Positions 34,136 through 45,516 of a stretch of 64,000 nucleotides of DNA are shown piece by piece. The notes under the pieces were generated by a model that worked only from the letters and a program-made list of their open reading frames with translations, made no database searches and was not told the origin of the DNA. The stretch is from Tetracentron sinense (taxonomy: Eukaryota; Streptophyta; Magnoliopsida; Trochodendrales; Trochodendraceae). The stretch covers positions 124,001-188,000 of the forward strand of contig JABCRI010001478.1 of assembly GCA_015143295.1 (NCBI GenBank). The letters are read 5' to 3'. The stretch's first letter is position 1; every line of letters starts with the position of its first letter. The position numbers and the translations under genes were made by a program.

Positions 34136-35412
34136 CTTGAAGAGGGCAGATAGCTTAGTACTACTTCCGCTCAGGATGCTATAAACTGGGTGATAATAAG
34201 AGGTATGTACAGATGGGTCAGATGACGCTTGAGATGCTAAATGAAGACTGAATTAAGACAATGATGAAAGTAATGATGCGACACACATATGATCTAATGG
34301 ATGACGTTTTGACATGAGACGTTGCCCCTTGTCTGGTTATGAATATAAGTATGCACAAAATGATGGATGTGGAAAGTCATAAGACTAATATATGATTTAA
34401 ACAATATGATGATGAGCAAAATGATTGAATGAAGTTTTGAATTGACTTGAATCAAATAAAACGAAATTTTTTTTTTTGATGAATTGATCAAGTATACTAA
34501 AAAAAAAAGTGTCAACTCAACATGTGTGACCCAATGGGGTGAGTGGATAAAGATCCATTTCACTTATCTGGGTTGTAGGAAGCCAGAGCCGATTGGGGCA
34601 AGATCAAAATGAATTAATGGATTCTCTATATGATTCGCTTTAGAGTCTAGGCTTTTAAACCTCACATGATTGAGCTAGCTAAAGAATGGATTAGGGTTAG
34701 ACCTATCTAGCAATGAAGGCTCACACAAGCTCCAAAAATGGTTTAGGCATAGAGATACAGTTATCCCTATACCTGGACAAATGATGCAGGAGCGACTTAA
34801 ACCAGTAACAGAATAGGGATAAGGTAGTCCCTCCTCATGGGTGTTCTTGGTTTATGCCCAAAAAAAGACCTATAGTCTATATGCTTATGTTAGTGTATGC
34901 AAGGTTTTTGTCTAAAAGGTTGATGAGGACTTGACCGTATATGCGACTCCCTGGTATAGAATATACCTGAAAAGGAACGATTGGTGCAAGTGGGAAAGAC
35001 CAGTCGCGTTTACCGGAGATAACCATCCACGGTCTACAACCAGTACTTTCCACAGATCTTTGGGCTCTAGCATCGGGGATAACCATCCCTCGATTGTAAG
35101 CTTACCGGATCCAAACTAGATAGGTGAAGGGTTTTTATTCTATTATGCAATGAATATGAATGAACATGCATTAATAGAAATCAAGCAATGAATAAAAAAT
35201 TGAATCCTAGGCATGTTGCTAAGTTGGCAAACAAATGTCCGAGATTTGATGAATGATAGAAGTATAAGTTAGCATATGTATAGATTAGTAAAATTAGCCA
35301 CATATAGATGTAATTGAAAGTTTCTGATATGGTTTCCCTTGTTCAGTTCAGACTTAGATTTTGGCTTGAATACTGGTCTGCGAAACCAGAGTCCCCAGTA
35401 GTGTCGCCAAGC
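34136..35412 (-). other. Tat-1 5' leader and primer binding site
   Basis: About 1.3 kb between gag and the 5' LTR, no coding sequence supported. The primer site is at 35393-35411. Confidence 0.65.
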
Positions 35413-37410
35413 TATAGACCTGGGATTTTAACCCCACTCCCGATCAGGATTTAACCCAAGGAGTAAAAGTGCTAAAAATGTAGAAAAGAGAGAGTCACTA
35501 CCTATTAGATTGTTAGGGAAAATAAGGTCTCTTAAAAGGATGGATAAGGCTTTGGTCTAGAAATAGAGTTCAAGGTAAGGATTCATTTGAGTCAGGGGAA
35601 GGTGTTAGGCACCCCTAAACACCCATCCGAAGATGGTTACCTACTCTCTAAGTCTGAATTAAAGTGGGGGGAAACTATAAGAGAAGCTTGTATTTCATAT
35701 ATATGCTGACAGATGTTATATAAACAGTAATGTACATGTTTAAATAAGCAGGGATATGGGTTCTATCCTAGGTGAGCTGAACCCGATCAGGGTTGCCTAC
35801 GTATCCACTGTTAGTAAAATCAAGCCACACGTAGTTCTAGATGGGTAATTGATGGTTTGATTTGTTTTGTTTAGATTGTGGGTGTTTGATAGGCTGAGAC
35901 TTGTCTTTGGATGTTAGGGTGTCTTTGAATGGTTTGGGTTTTTATTCAGGAGCGTTTGAGCCTTTTATACTCTTACCGGGGAGCATTTGGACAGTTTTAG
36001 CTCATGTCAAGGAGCATTGGGTTGGGTTAGGGTTTGATAGGATTTGAACCAGGGTTGACCGAGGTTCAGACAGAGGTTTGGCTAAGGCAAGTAGGGTTTG
36101 AACCAAGGTTTTGAACCGAGGTTCGGACAGAGGTTCGATTAGGTAGTAAGGTTTGAACAGGGGTTTGACCCGACAGAGGTTCAACTAGGTAAGTAGGGTT
36201 TGAACCGAGGTTTGGACAAAGGTTTTGACAGGGTTTGGTACGTTTGAATCGAGAGTTCGGGCAGAGGTTCAACAGGGTAGGCTAAGTTGAAACCGAAGTT
36301 TAGTGGGCAGAGGTTCGATAGGGCAGGCTAAGTTTGAACTAAAGTTCGGGCAGAGGTTCGACAGGATAGTCTAAGTTTGAACCGAAGTTCGGGCAGAGGT
36401 TTGACAGGATAGGCTAGGTTTAAGTAAAACCGGGCAGGGGTTCGACAGGGCAAGCAGTCTAAGTATTAAAAAATAATAAAATAGTTAAAACTAATAAAAG
36501 ACTAAGCAAACGTCAGAGTTTGACGATATTTCACCTTCTGAAAAATCTGAAAAGGGGTCCCGAGAATCGACTCTTCACAATCGACTTTCTCGAGAATCCG
36601 GGCGTGCTAAGAAGAACTTTGAAATCGAAAAGGGATAGAGAGGTGAGAAGGAATTAGTGAGAAATGAAGGAAGAGAGGGGGCTATTTCTAGTGTTTTGGA
36701 ATAGTGCCCGCACCGTTTTAAAGGGCATGATTTAATATATTTTAATGAATAGTAAAGCGGTGTTAACAGTGGGGCAGCAACGCGGATAACACTAAATCCG
36801 CGCCATGTTAAAAGGCGAGATTTGATATATTTTATTATGGACAAATAAAATAATAAAAAATGAAGTTTATAGTGCAAGTGGGGCCCACATGGTTCCGCGC
36901 CTTTTAAAAGGGCGAGGTTGCCCCTTGGGGCCTGTTTGGCCATTCAAAAAACTATTTTTTTGGGGGTTTTTTGGCTTATGCTCTTATTTGTTGAAAAACT
37001 GTTTTTATCGTTTTAAGCCCATTTTGAGCCCGAAAATAGCCAAAATTGAACCGAAAAATTTATAAAATTATTTCGGATGAAATCATAAATTTTGACCACT
37101 TTTCAGGGGTATTTTGGTTATTTTACACACCAGGGGTATTTCGGTCATTTTCTACTATTTTAAGCCCAATTTAATTCCAAAAATAGCCAAAATTCATCAA
37201 AAAATTTGTAAAATCATTTTGGTCAAAATGAAAACCTTTTAGCACTTTTTCAGGGTTATTTTGGTCATTTTTCAATCTAGGGGCATTTTGGTCATTTTCT
37301 ACTTGAGGAGCGTTTTTTGGAAATCAAAGCCCGCGGAAAGAGGGTTTTAAAAGAGGGTTTTTAGAGGTGTTCAAAGAGAAAAAATGGGATGCAAAATTGG
37401 GGTGTTTACA
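35413..37410 (-). repeat. Tat-1 5' LTR (1998 bp)
   Basis: Starts TATAGACCTGGG (TGTAGACCC in the partner LTR) and ends GTGTTTACA. Single copy of the block duplicated in the partner. Tandem TTCGGGCAGAGGTTCGACAGG units at about 36120-36460. GGGGCATTTTGGTCATTTT repeats at 37080-37310. Confidence 0.85.
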
Positions 37411-38070
37411 ACCGGGGGACACACATGCTTTGACTATAGAAAATTAAATGTTGCCTCTCGAAAAGATCACTTTTCTTTACCCTTCAATGACCAAATATTG
37501 GAAAGGGTGGCTGGACATTCCTTTTATTGCTTTTTAGATAGCTATTGTGGTTATTATCAAATTGAAATTGCCTTTGAGGACCAGGATAAGACCACTTTTA
37601 CTTGTCCTTTTGGCACTTATGCCTTTCAAAGGATGTCATTTGTACTATGCATTGCCCAACCAATTTTCAAAGATGCATGATGAGCATGTTTAGTGATATG
37701 ATAGAAGATTATATGAAAGTATTTATGGATGAATTGACAGTCTTTGGAGATTCTTTTGTTGCTTGTCTGCTTAATTTAAAAATGGTATTAATTAGGTGTG
37801 AAGAAAATAACCTTGTTCAAATGACATCATGCATTTGAAAAATGGTATTAATTGGGAGAAGTGTCATTTTATGGTATATTCTAGAATTTTTCTAGGCCAC
37901 ATTGTCTCTTCTAAGGGGATTGAAGTAGACAAATCAAAAATTGAATTAAAACAAAATTTGCCCATCCCCAAGACCGTGAAAGATGTGAGATCTTTTCTTG
38001 GTCATGTTGGTTTTTACAGGAGATTTATACAAGACTTCAATCTTATTTCTAGACCTTTATGTAGTCTCCT
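37411..38070 (+). pseudogene. Gyp-1 reverse transcriptase, middle and C-terminal part
   Basis: Continues the RT after Tat-1: CFDYRKLNVASRKDHFSLPF, FYCFLDSYCGYYQIEIAFED and TFTCPFGTYAFQRM. A frame change near 37620 leads to FSDMIEDYMKVFMDELTVFGDSF. The usual catalytic FMDD is FMDE here (about 37725-37736). A second change near 37800 leads to CHFMVYSRIFLGHIVSSKGIEVDKSKIE and VRSFLGHVGFYRRFIQDF. A 15-base segment AAAATGGTATTAATT occurs twice (37780, 37840), a small duplication that may have caused the frame change. Confidence 0.85.
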
Positions 38071-38560
38071 TCTCAAGGATGTTCCCTTTGACTGGACAAA
38101 AGCATGCCAAGAAGCCTTTATAAAGCTAATTGATAAACTTACGTTTGCTCCCATCAGGCAACCACCAAATTGGAACTTTCGCTTTAAAATTATGTGTGAT
38201 GCTAGTGATTATGCTGTCGGAGCGGTTTTAGGACAACAGAGAGATAAGAAACCATGTGTGATCTATTATGCTAGTAGAACCCTTAACAGAACTCAAATGA
38301 ATTATACAACAACTGAGAATGAATTGCTAGCTGTAGTATTTGCTTTAGATAAATTTCATGACTATTTGATTGGTTCATCCATTTGTATCTTTATGGACCA
38401 TGCAACGCTTAAGTACCTTCTCATAAAGAAGGATGCTAAAGCACGACTCATTAGGTGGATTTGATTATTGCAGGAGTTTGATATCACAATTAAGGATAAA
38501 AAAAAGGCGTAGAGAATGTGGTGGTTGATCACCTATCAAGATTTATTTATGAAAATAATC
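38071..38560 (+). pseudogene. Gyp-1 RNase H domain
   Basis: Frame continues from RT to the stop at 38462-38464. MCDASDYAVGAVLGQ, NELLAVVFALDKF and IFMDHATLKYL give the catalytic D, E and D, all present. After the stop RRMW-type sequence in another frame corresponds to the usual VADHLSR end. In pol it would remove RNA from RNA-DNA hybrids. Confidence 0.82.
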
Positions 38561-38599
38561 TAAAAACAATGCATATTCATGATGATTTTCCAGATGAAC

Positions 38600-39918
38600 A
38601 TATTTTTTCTATCTCTAACCTGTCATGGTATGCTAATATTGTTAATTATCTTACTGCAGGAGAGATACCATTGAATTAGAACACCCAGGATAAGCGAAAA
38701 TTCTTGGTTGAGGTATGCAATTTTATTAGGATGATCCCTATTTGTTCAAATATTGCCCTGACCAAATTATGAGGAGGTGTGTTCTTAATGAAGAATTTAT
38801 GAATGTTTTAAGCTTTTGTCATTTTGAGGCATGTGATGGACACTTTCTATGAAGAAGACTGCTATAAAAATTCTGCAGTGTGGATTTTATTGGCCCACCC
38901 TCTTTAAAGACACTGATAAATTATGTCGTTCTTGTGATAGATGTAAAAAGTTGGGGGCGATTTCTCACAGAAATATGATGCCCCTAAACCCCATTTTAGT
39001 AATTGAAAATTTTGATTGTTAGGGTATTGACTTCATAGGCCCTTTCCCCCATCTTTTGGTTATCTATATATTTTGGTTGTTGTGGACTATGTATCCAAGT
39101 GAGTTGAGGCCGTAGCTTACAAATCCAATGATAATAGGACTGTTATTATATTCTTAAAAGAACATATTTTTTTCTAGATTTGGAATGCCATATGCCATCA
39201 TTAGTGATCGAGGTACCCACTTTTGTAATAGACCTTTTGAGGCTTTAATGAAAAAGTATGGAATTGTTCTTAAAGTTTCCACCTCATACCACTCCCCAGA
39301 CAAGGGGCCAAGTGAAACTTGCCAATAGGGAGATAAAATAAATTCTGGAAAAGACGGTTAATCCCGATCGCAAGGATTGGTCTTTAAGACTAACCGACTC
39401 ACTTTGGGCCTATAGCACTGCTTATAAATCCCCCCTTGGTATGTCCCCTTATAGGCTTGTTTTTGGAAAGCCTTGCCACTTACCTGTGGAGCTTGAGCAT
39501 AAAGCATTTCGGGCTATTAAAGCCTTAAATTTTGAATTAGGTGAGGCTGGAAAGTTATGAAAATTCCAATTAACTGAATTAAAGGAGCTCAGAAATGACT
39601 CTTGTAAGAGCTCTAGAATCTACAAATACAAAATGAAGGTTTTTCATGATAATAGAATTCTGAGAGATGATTTTGAACCAAATCAAAAGGTATACTTGTA
39701 TGATTCTAAACTCCATAAGCATCCCGGCAAGTTAAGATCTAGATGGTATAACCCACCGTCGTGGTTAAAAGAGTATTTGATCATGGGGCTGTTGAGGTAT
39801 AAGACTCTCGAGATGACATAATTTTAAAGTTAATGGCCAAAGACTCAACCCCGCTTTCAAGAGGCTTCTGCCCGAAGAAGAAACTACCACTCTTGCGAAT
39901 CTTGTTTACCGGGATTGA
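38600..39918 (+). pseudogene. Gyp-1 integrase remnant
   Basis: Heavily decayed integrase in mixed frames. Recognisable pieces are the zinc-finger region (CRSCDRCKKLG-like, about 38925-38955), a core start GIDFIGPFP (about 39024), VVDYVSK (about 39080), ISDRGTHF (about 39200-39222), and a C-terminal region with HKHPGKLRSRW and FKVNGQRLNPAFKRLLPEEE ending at TGA 39916-39918. More than a dozen stops. Gyp-2 repeats the last part at 63345-63547. Confidence 0.75.
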
Positions 39919-39984
39919 CTTACCTTTGTGAGTCTCCGTATAATTGTATATTAGTTTTGTTTTTGTTTGAGCTAACCTTGCAGG

Positions 39985-40360
39985 TAGGGCTGTCAATGGA
40001 TCGGATCATGATCTGGATCCAATCCGATTAGCCAGACTTTGAACCCTATATGTGATCCATCGGATCAGATTCGGATCGGATCGGTGAAATCCGATTATAA
40101 TCGGATCGGATCTGGATATAGGGTGATCCGATCCGATTATATTAACTTTTTAAAATCATTTTAAATATATTTAATAGATTTTTTATGCATAAAGTATTAA
40201 TTTTAAAAAAAACATTAATTAGAGTTAATTAAGGTAATATTAGATTTTTATATTATTAAAATAGAGTTTTTTTTTAATTAACCTTAATCGGATTGGATCG
40301 GATCGGATCAGATTCGGATCTAGGCAGATCTGGTCCGAATTCGACCCGTTGACAACCCTA
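39985..40360. mobile_element. hAT-type MITE, 376 bp
   Basis: Terminal inverted repeats TAGGGCTGTCAATGG and (reverse of right end) TAGGGTTGTCAACGG, flanked by 8-bp duplications CTTGCAGG (39977-39984) and CTTACAGG (40361-40368). The interior is rich in GGATCGGATC repeats and has no transposase. The Gyp-2 copy near 63280 has a single CTTTCAGG and no insertion, which is the empty site. TSD length and TAGGG ends fit hAT elements. Confidence 0.88.
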
Positions 40361-40427
40361 CTTACAGGTTCCCACTATTGGAAGTTTACTCAAATTCTCA
40401 GGTGCTATCTACCCCTTCAATGTGTTC

Positions 40428-41945
40428 TGTAAAGTCCATGTTTTATGTGTTGGCATATTCCAGTGTTAAAACAAATGAATCTAGGTGTCTAGGTGTGTAT
40501 CTTGTGTCGTTGCCCTCAAGCATTCTCAAACAAGAGAAGTTGAAGACCGTTGAAGACTCGGTTTGATCATTTCCTTCATAGGATAGTAAGTGACCTAGAT
40601 ACCATGCTACCATAGGTGGGAATTAACTTAGAATAATCCTAACATGTTGCCTTAGGTGGTAAGTGTCCTAGACTAACCATATGGACCCTAAGTGATGAGA
40701 TAAACAGTGCAAAACTTGTTTAAAAATTCTGAAATTTTCTGAAATTTTTCAAAAAATCAAGGTTGCTTGTTTTGGGCATATCTCCTAAACCACAGCTCAG
40801 ATTTTGTTCTATAATATGTCAAATCGACCATGTCAAAAAGAGCTACAACTTTTGTGAAGGGACCGAGAGCTAAAAATGAAGTTTTAATTTTAGTTTTCAC
40901 CTCAAGGTCGACCTTGGGCATTGAGGGTCGACCTTGAAGTGCCAAAATTTTGTATGGGAAAAATGACCAGAGAGTTGGTTTTTTGGAGGTCGACCCTGGA
41001 GGATGATTTGGTCGACTGAAAGGTATACTTTGGTCAACCGAACCATCCCCCAGGGTTGACCCTGATATGGATTTTTGTTAAAATTCCTTCCTTAGTCGTT
41101 GCTTGCCTATTTTGAGTTTTTAAACCAACTTTTAGCAACTTCTAAACATTGAATTGTGTTCCTTATTTATATAGAACACATCTAGTTCATGGGGAACAAC
41201 TTTGGGGAAGTATTGAGAAGGATTTTAACCCCTTCTAGAGTCCAAAAACACTCTGAAAGTTTATTGTTCTCCTTCCCTTTGTTAGTGCATTAAACCTAGA
41301 GTTTACAAGCCAAAAGTTCCAATATTGCTTGTTTGGACTTGTGCATTGAAGGAGTCCAACTAGGTGATGATTCTTATCAAACCATCAACCCGTTCTGGAT
41401 AGAACACCTTGACCGGAGTGTTCCAGAGCCTTTGCGAATGAGATCAATTCAAGAAGGATCGTGGTAGAGTGATTTGGTTGGTGGATTCCAAAGCCGTCAT
41501 TGACGTAGATCGATCGAAAGACTGTGGACTATTTTTGAGACACAAAGAGAAGTACAAGCGGCTGCAGTTGATCATGGGACTTGAGAGTACGTGATGAATT
41601 TTTGAGGCATGGAGGACTAAGAACTGAAGGATCAAAGTGTCGAGTCCGAAGGTGTCAAGTTCGAGTCTTGTAAGTTCTTATTTACTTTGTCTTAGTGGAT
41701 TCTCATGGCTGAACTAGGTCCCGTGGTTTTTCCCGAAAGGGTTTCTACGTAAAAATCCTTGTGTTATGGTTTGCTTGACTTTCGATTTTCCACACTTAAA
41801 GTACATCATCCCTTAACTTAATAACTTAATTGTTAAAACATCAAAATGGTAGATAGACTTATAGGAAGCCCTAACGATCCCCTTAACTTTGTGAGTTCTC
41901 AACTCAAACCTTGATTTGAGGTTCACCGAATTAATTGTTTTTTCA
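40428..41945 (+). mobile_element. Copia-A family solo LTR
   Basis: 1518 bp, TGTAAAGTCC...TTTTTTCA, flanked by TGTTC at 40423-40427 and 41946-41950. The homologous place in Gyp-2 (about 63225-63235) has a single uninterrupted TGTTCC on the minus strand. Palindromes CAAGGTCGACCTTG (40903-40916, perfect) to CAGGGTTGACCCTG (41051-41064) precede a TATATAG box at about 41168. Same family as Copia-A, opposite strand. Confidence 0.9.
40903..41064 (+). repeat. GGTCGACC palindrome array in Copia solo LTR
   Basis: Five GGTCGACC-type units in 160 bp, first one a perfect 14-bp palindrome; ends about 105 bp before the TATA box. Confidence 0.75.
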
Positions 41946-41950
41946 TGTTC

Positions 41951-43400
41951 CTCTTATTCATCTTTTATTTCTTTCTGAAACATTGAGGACAATGTCAAAT
42001 TTAGGTTAGGAGTAATAGTCAAATCTTAATCAAATACCTTTGCCATATCTTTTTGCATGAATTGTGGCTTTGCAGTTGAGCATGAAAATAGAGTGTTTTA
42101 ATTGAGTCATCTAAACTATCCTTGTCATCTGTTATGAGCAAAACTCAAATTTTTCTTGTGCACATAAGTTATACTGAATGTTGGTTGTTAAAATGCATAC
42201 TTTTAGAGGACATCTAAGATTTCAGCTAAGACTTATAACACCTATGAGTTTTTTTAGCTCTTCTCGTTTTTGGGAGCGATTTATTATTATTATTCGGTGT
42301 TTTATTCATATGGCATTATTCCTTTGTTGATCTCATTATTTTCTTGACTTGGTTGTCCATTGGGAATGTCATTACATGGTTTGTGGTTTGTTGGTTGAAT
42401 TGCCTAAGAAATGATAAATCTTAGTGTAGAAAGTTTGAGCATTTCAAGTCATCCCTTATCATTAACAATAGGAGCCACTTTGAGCCTAAAAAAGACTTTC
42501 TTGAGAAAACTACATTTTCCTTACCCACTCCACATTGGAATTGAGCCTATTTTTACATCTTATTACTTTTAAACTGGAGTTTATGCTAGGAATGGTAGTT
42601 TTGTGGTATTGAAAATTCAAGTGGAATTGGAAATTCAAAAGGGACTGCAAGTTCAGGTTATGGAAAATTCAATTGGGATAATGCTACAAAAAAAATGTGT
42701 TAAAAAAACAGAAGTACAAGTTTTGTTCTATAGTGGAAAAAATTAGAAAAAGAGAAAAATAAAGAAGGAAGTTCTGAATTGAAAAGGAAAGAAAAATCAA
42801 TAGAAAAATGAATTTATGGATGTTTGGAATAGTTGTTTCACAATGAAGATGTATCGATATGATTAGCATATACTTGGTTTTTTATTGATTATCTTTATCT
42901 TTTCTTTCTGATAAACCTTACCCATTTAGTCTCATTGCAACCCTTATTGCTGACATTTTGATCTTAGGTGAGTTTATGGTGTGAATGGAGGAGTTCTTAG
43001 TGGATGAAATTCTTTCCTTGAGATCTTATTATTACTTGTTTCAGCTCTTGCATTCTATTTTCCAAATGATTGAGAGAAGACCCATAAAATCTCTGCGTAC
43101 TTTATTTTGAGTGATTCAAAATCCTTGTGAGATTTGAAGTCAAAGCTTTTATCCAGATGTCTCTCTTATTTGTATTTGTTTTGGGTTTTTTGGCAAGAGT
43201 GGTTATGAGCTTAGCACACACACACAAATTCTGAGCTTGCTTATTAATGGAGAAACTTAGAAGCCATGGTGAATTTCTTGCAAAACCTTTAATTAAATGT
43301 TTTGAATGCTTTAGCCTATATTCATGAAGATCGATTCGTTAAATACATTACTTAAGAGTTGATTTATTGCTAGAGACTACCAATATTCAGCTTGGGGGTG
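41951..43400 (+). other. Gyp-1 3' internal non-coding region and polypurine tract
   Basis: About 1.4 kb after integrase with no supported ORF; aligns in reverse with 61794-63240 of Gyp-2. No envelope-like gene seen. It ends in the polypurine tract CTTGGGGGTG at 43391-43400. Confidence 0.75.
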
Positions 43401-44953
43401 TGATGAGTGTGTAAAAGTACACTAAAAACTAGTTATTATGTAACTCTTTAACGCTTTTTCTAGTTTGAATCCAGGATTTAAAGTCTATATTCTAAACTTG
43501 TTTCTCATTTATAGATTATGAATTCTAAGCATTTTTATGTTATTTCATGCATGAAATTTAGAGTAAAGAAGTTTCATGGAAATCAAGAGATAAAGCCCAA
43601 GTCCAAGAAGGTAAGTCTCAAGTCAAAGGGCAAAGCCAAAGCCCAAGATCAAGTATAGAAAGATTCTCTCATTCATGGGTGGAGAATCTCAGCAATATAT
43701 GGATTAATGTGATTTTGGCATAAAAATGATGAAACTCTTTGAATTAGAAAGAAGAAATGTGTTATATTGATGTTTCTATTTTAGAAAAAGGAGAATGCCT
43801 ATTTTGGTCATGGGAACTCTCTATTTTGGACGGATTTTGGAATTCAAGTAAGTAGCTTAATGAAAGTCAATTAAATCTACAACAATAGCAAGAAATTTCA
43901 TGGATGGCTAAAGAAGTGCTATTATTTAGCAACCAATTCTCAAAGAAGAATGAGGATTTCTAGGATTCTCGCCTAATCTGGATAGTACTTACTAACTTGC
44001 TCGTAACTTTTGACTTAAAAATCTGATTAAGGCAATGTTAGATTTTTTTTGAAAGACGATTCAAAGGGGAACAAAATTGTATTTCACGAAGATCTCCTAA
44101 TTCGGACGTTTAGGAGGACAAAACACTTCATCAAGTTGAAGGAAAGTATTATGTTAGTTGGATTTTGTAATTAGAAGTTTCCCTTTTGATTAGTTTATTT
44201 TTTTCTTCTTTCCTTTAGTCTATATAAAATTAGAGAGGTGCTATTAGAGCATCTAATCCAATCTTCTCCTCTCTTTTCTTATTAATGTTTTTGTTTTTTC
44301 TCTGTATGGATTGCTAAATCCCTAGCCTTGGCTAGGGTGAAATTCTCTTAATGAGGTAATGTTAGTTTGATTTAATCCAATTAGTGTTTTTAAAGTTTAT
44401 GATTTCTATATTAATTTTTCTTCTTTTTTGATCTCTCTTTCAATTGAATGTCTTAGATTTAAACCTTTTCACGAGTTCAGTCAAGCTTTTCTCATAGTTG
44501 AGTAATAGTTCTTGATTTCTCAAATGAAGAACCTTCATCTTAGCGGATATTATTCTTTGCTGCGGTATTGCCTCCGAGTATATCGTCGTCCTCGAGTTTT
44601 TCCGATAAAGTACGAGCTTGGGTTAAAACTTGTTTTGAATAATTAATTGAAAATTGATTTTAGCTTTTTATTATATTCTGGAATTCTAAATCTTCCGGTT
44701 GAGGGTTTGGGATGTGAAACTCCCAATTAAGTTATACATTGAATAATCAAATTGACATTGCACCATTAAGGGGAGGAAACCCTATGCATTAACACTTTCT
44801 CCCACTGATATTTTTCCTAAATTAATGGAACTTTCTTTACCAAAAATTCTACAAACCCCTTTCTCTACTATTGTTCCTTATATTCACTGCTCTCTGTGGA
44901 TCGACAACCCTTTTACTTTATTACAAAGTACTGCATATCTTTGAGTGACATCA
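43401..44953 (+). repeat. Gyp-1 3' LTR
   Basis: 1553 bp, TGATGAGTGTG...GACATCA, with TGATG/CATCA as terminal inverted repeat. First 200 bp and last 400 bp match the Gyp-2 LTR (60452-61793); the middle does not. This copy lacks the CGATCGATCG array. Confidence 0.8.
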
Positions 44954-45140
44954 AAACCTAACATGAGTTAAGTAGGACTGTGGTTTCTCTTTGTCTAGGG
45001 CCGGAGAGGCGGCATCTGTATAGAACCGGGTTCCCCTGGGCTGATAGAAGGGAGATGTCGGTATGTCTATGTGTATGAGTAGGTTGTCTATGGTTCTTCT
45101 TTGACTAGGTCAGGAGAGACGGTATCCAGTAAGGTCCGGG
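44954..45140. repeat. LTR-X, left piece
   Basis: Degenerate GGTTCCCCTGGGCTGATAG / GGTCAGGAGAGACGG units that continue at 54424 after Chromo-D. Right flank of Gyp-1. Confidence 0.5.
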
Positions 45141-45366
45141 TGTCGCGACCCAAATCCACCCTAAGAGTTAGAGTGAATCTTTGACGACTAATCATGACGT
45201 ACATGATTTGTTTGACCAACAAACCTGCAGCAATACAAGGAGCATATGCAATGATCCAAGTTGTGTACAAAATAAATCACAAAAGAAAGTGCGGACATGT
45301 CCGCCAAAATACATGAATATAACACTCAAGCTCACCCACAGCCACTCACTCAGAATCTACCACCAC

Positions 45367-45486
45367 CTAATAATAACCCTCTACTAGAGGTTCCTCTACA
45401 GGTTCCACAACATACTCCTCCTCCACCCAAGGGCTCGGAGCACAGATATCAAAAGGAGTAGCTGCTCCACCATCACCTGCCGACAT
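45367..45486 (-). CDS. Short conserved ORF in Chromo-D 3' LTR (39 codons)
   Basis: MSAGDGGAATPFDICAPS, then PWVEEEYVVEPVEEP, ending EGYY before TAG. Same length as the LTR-a and 5' LTR copies. A GTG or other upstream start (to 45549) is possible but not shared in all copies. Function unknown; see 52680-52799 for the copy that would lie in the 5' leader. Confidence 0.48.
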   Translation of the reverse strand: MSAGDGGAATPFDICAPSPWVEEEYVVEPVEEPLVEGYY

Positions 45487-45497
45487 AAGAAGTACGG

Positions 45498-45516
45498 TTG
45501 AGCATTGAATACTCAG
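45498..45516 (-). other. Conserved hairpin before the short ORF (Chromo-D 3' LTR)
   Basis: CTGAGTATTCAATGCTCAA; one arm base changed. Ends 11 nt before the ATG. Confidence 0.55.

Larger units (their letters stand above)
26475..37410 (-). mobile_element. Tat-1: gag-only Tat-lineage retrotransposon
   Basis: Complete 10.9 kb minus-strand element with ACCGG at 26470-26474 and 37411-37415. LTRs are 26475-28754 and 35413-37410. The primer site at 35393-35411 reads TGGCGACACTACTGGGG on the minus strand, of the type used by Tat/Ogre elements. The internal region holds gag only (32453-34135); no protease, RT or integrase was found in 28755-32452. That gap is filled with palindromic tandem repeats. 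It resembles gag-only non-autonomous retrotransposons (TR-GAG type). It disrupts the Gyp-1 RT. Confidence 0.87.
24083..44953 (+). mobile_element. Gyp-1: Athila/Tat-lineage Gypsy element, decayed and interrupted
   Basis: 5' LTR remnant at 24083 to about 24388, gag-protease-RT-RNase H-integrase in plus orientation, long 3' non-coding part, polypurine tract GGGGGTG and 3' LTR 43401-44953. Insertions in it: Copia-B (left end), Tat-1 in RT, a MITE and a Copia solo LTR. A same-family copy, reversed, lies at 60452-63547. Lineage is judged from the RT/RNase H/integrase style (HPGKLRSRW) and the TTGGCGCC stretch near 24445, which may be the primer site. Confidence 0.82.

Noticed and set aside
41951..43400. 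Envelope-like gene between integrase and 3' LTR of Gyp-1
   Set aside because: Athila-type elements can carry one, but neither this copy nor the Gyp-2 copy has an open frame or membrane segment worth calling.
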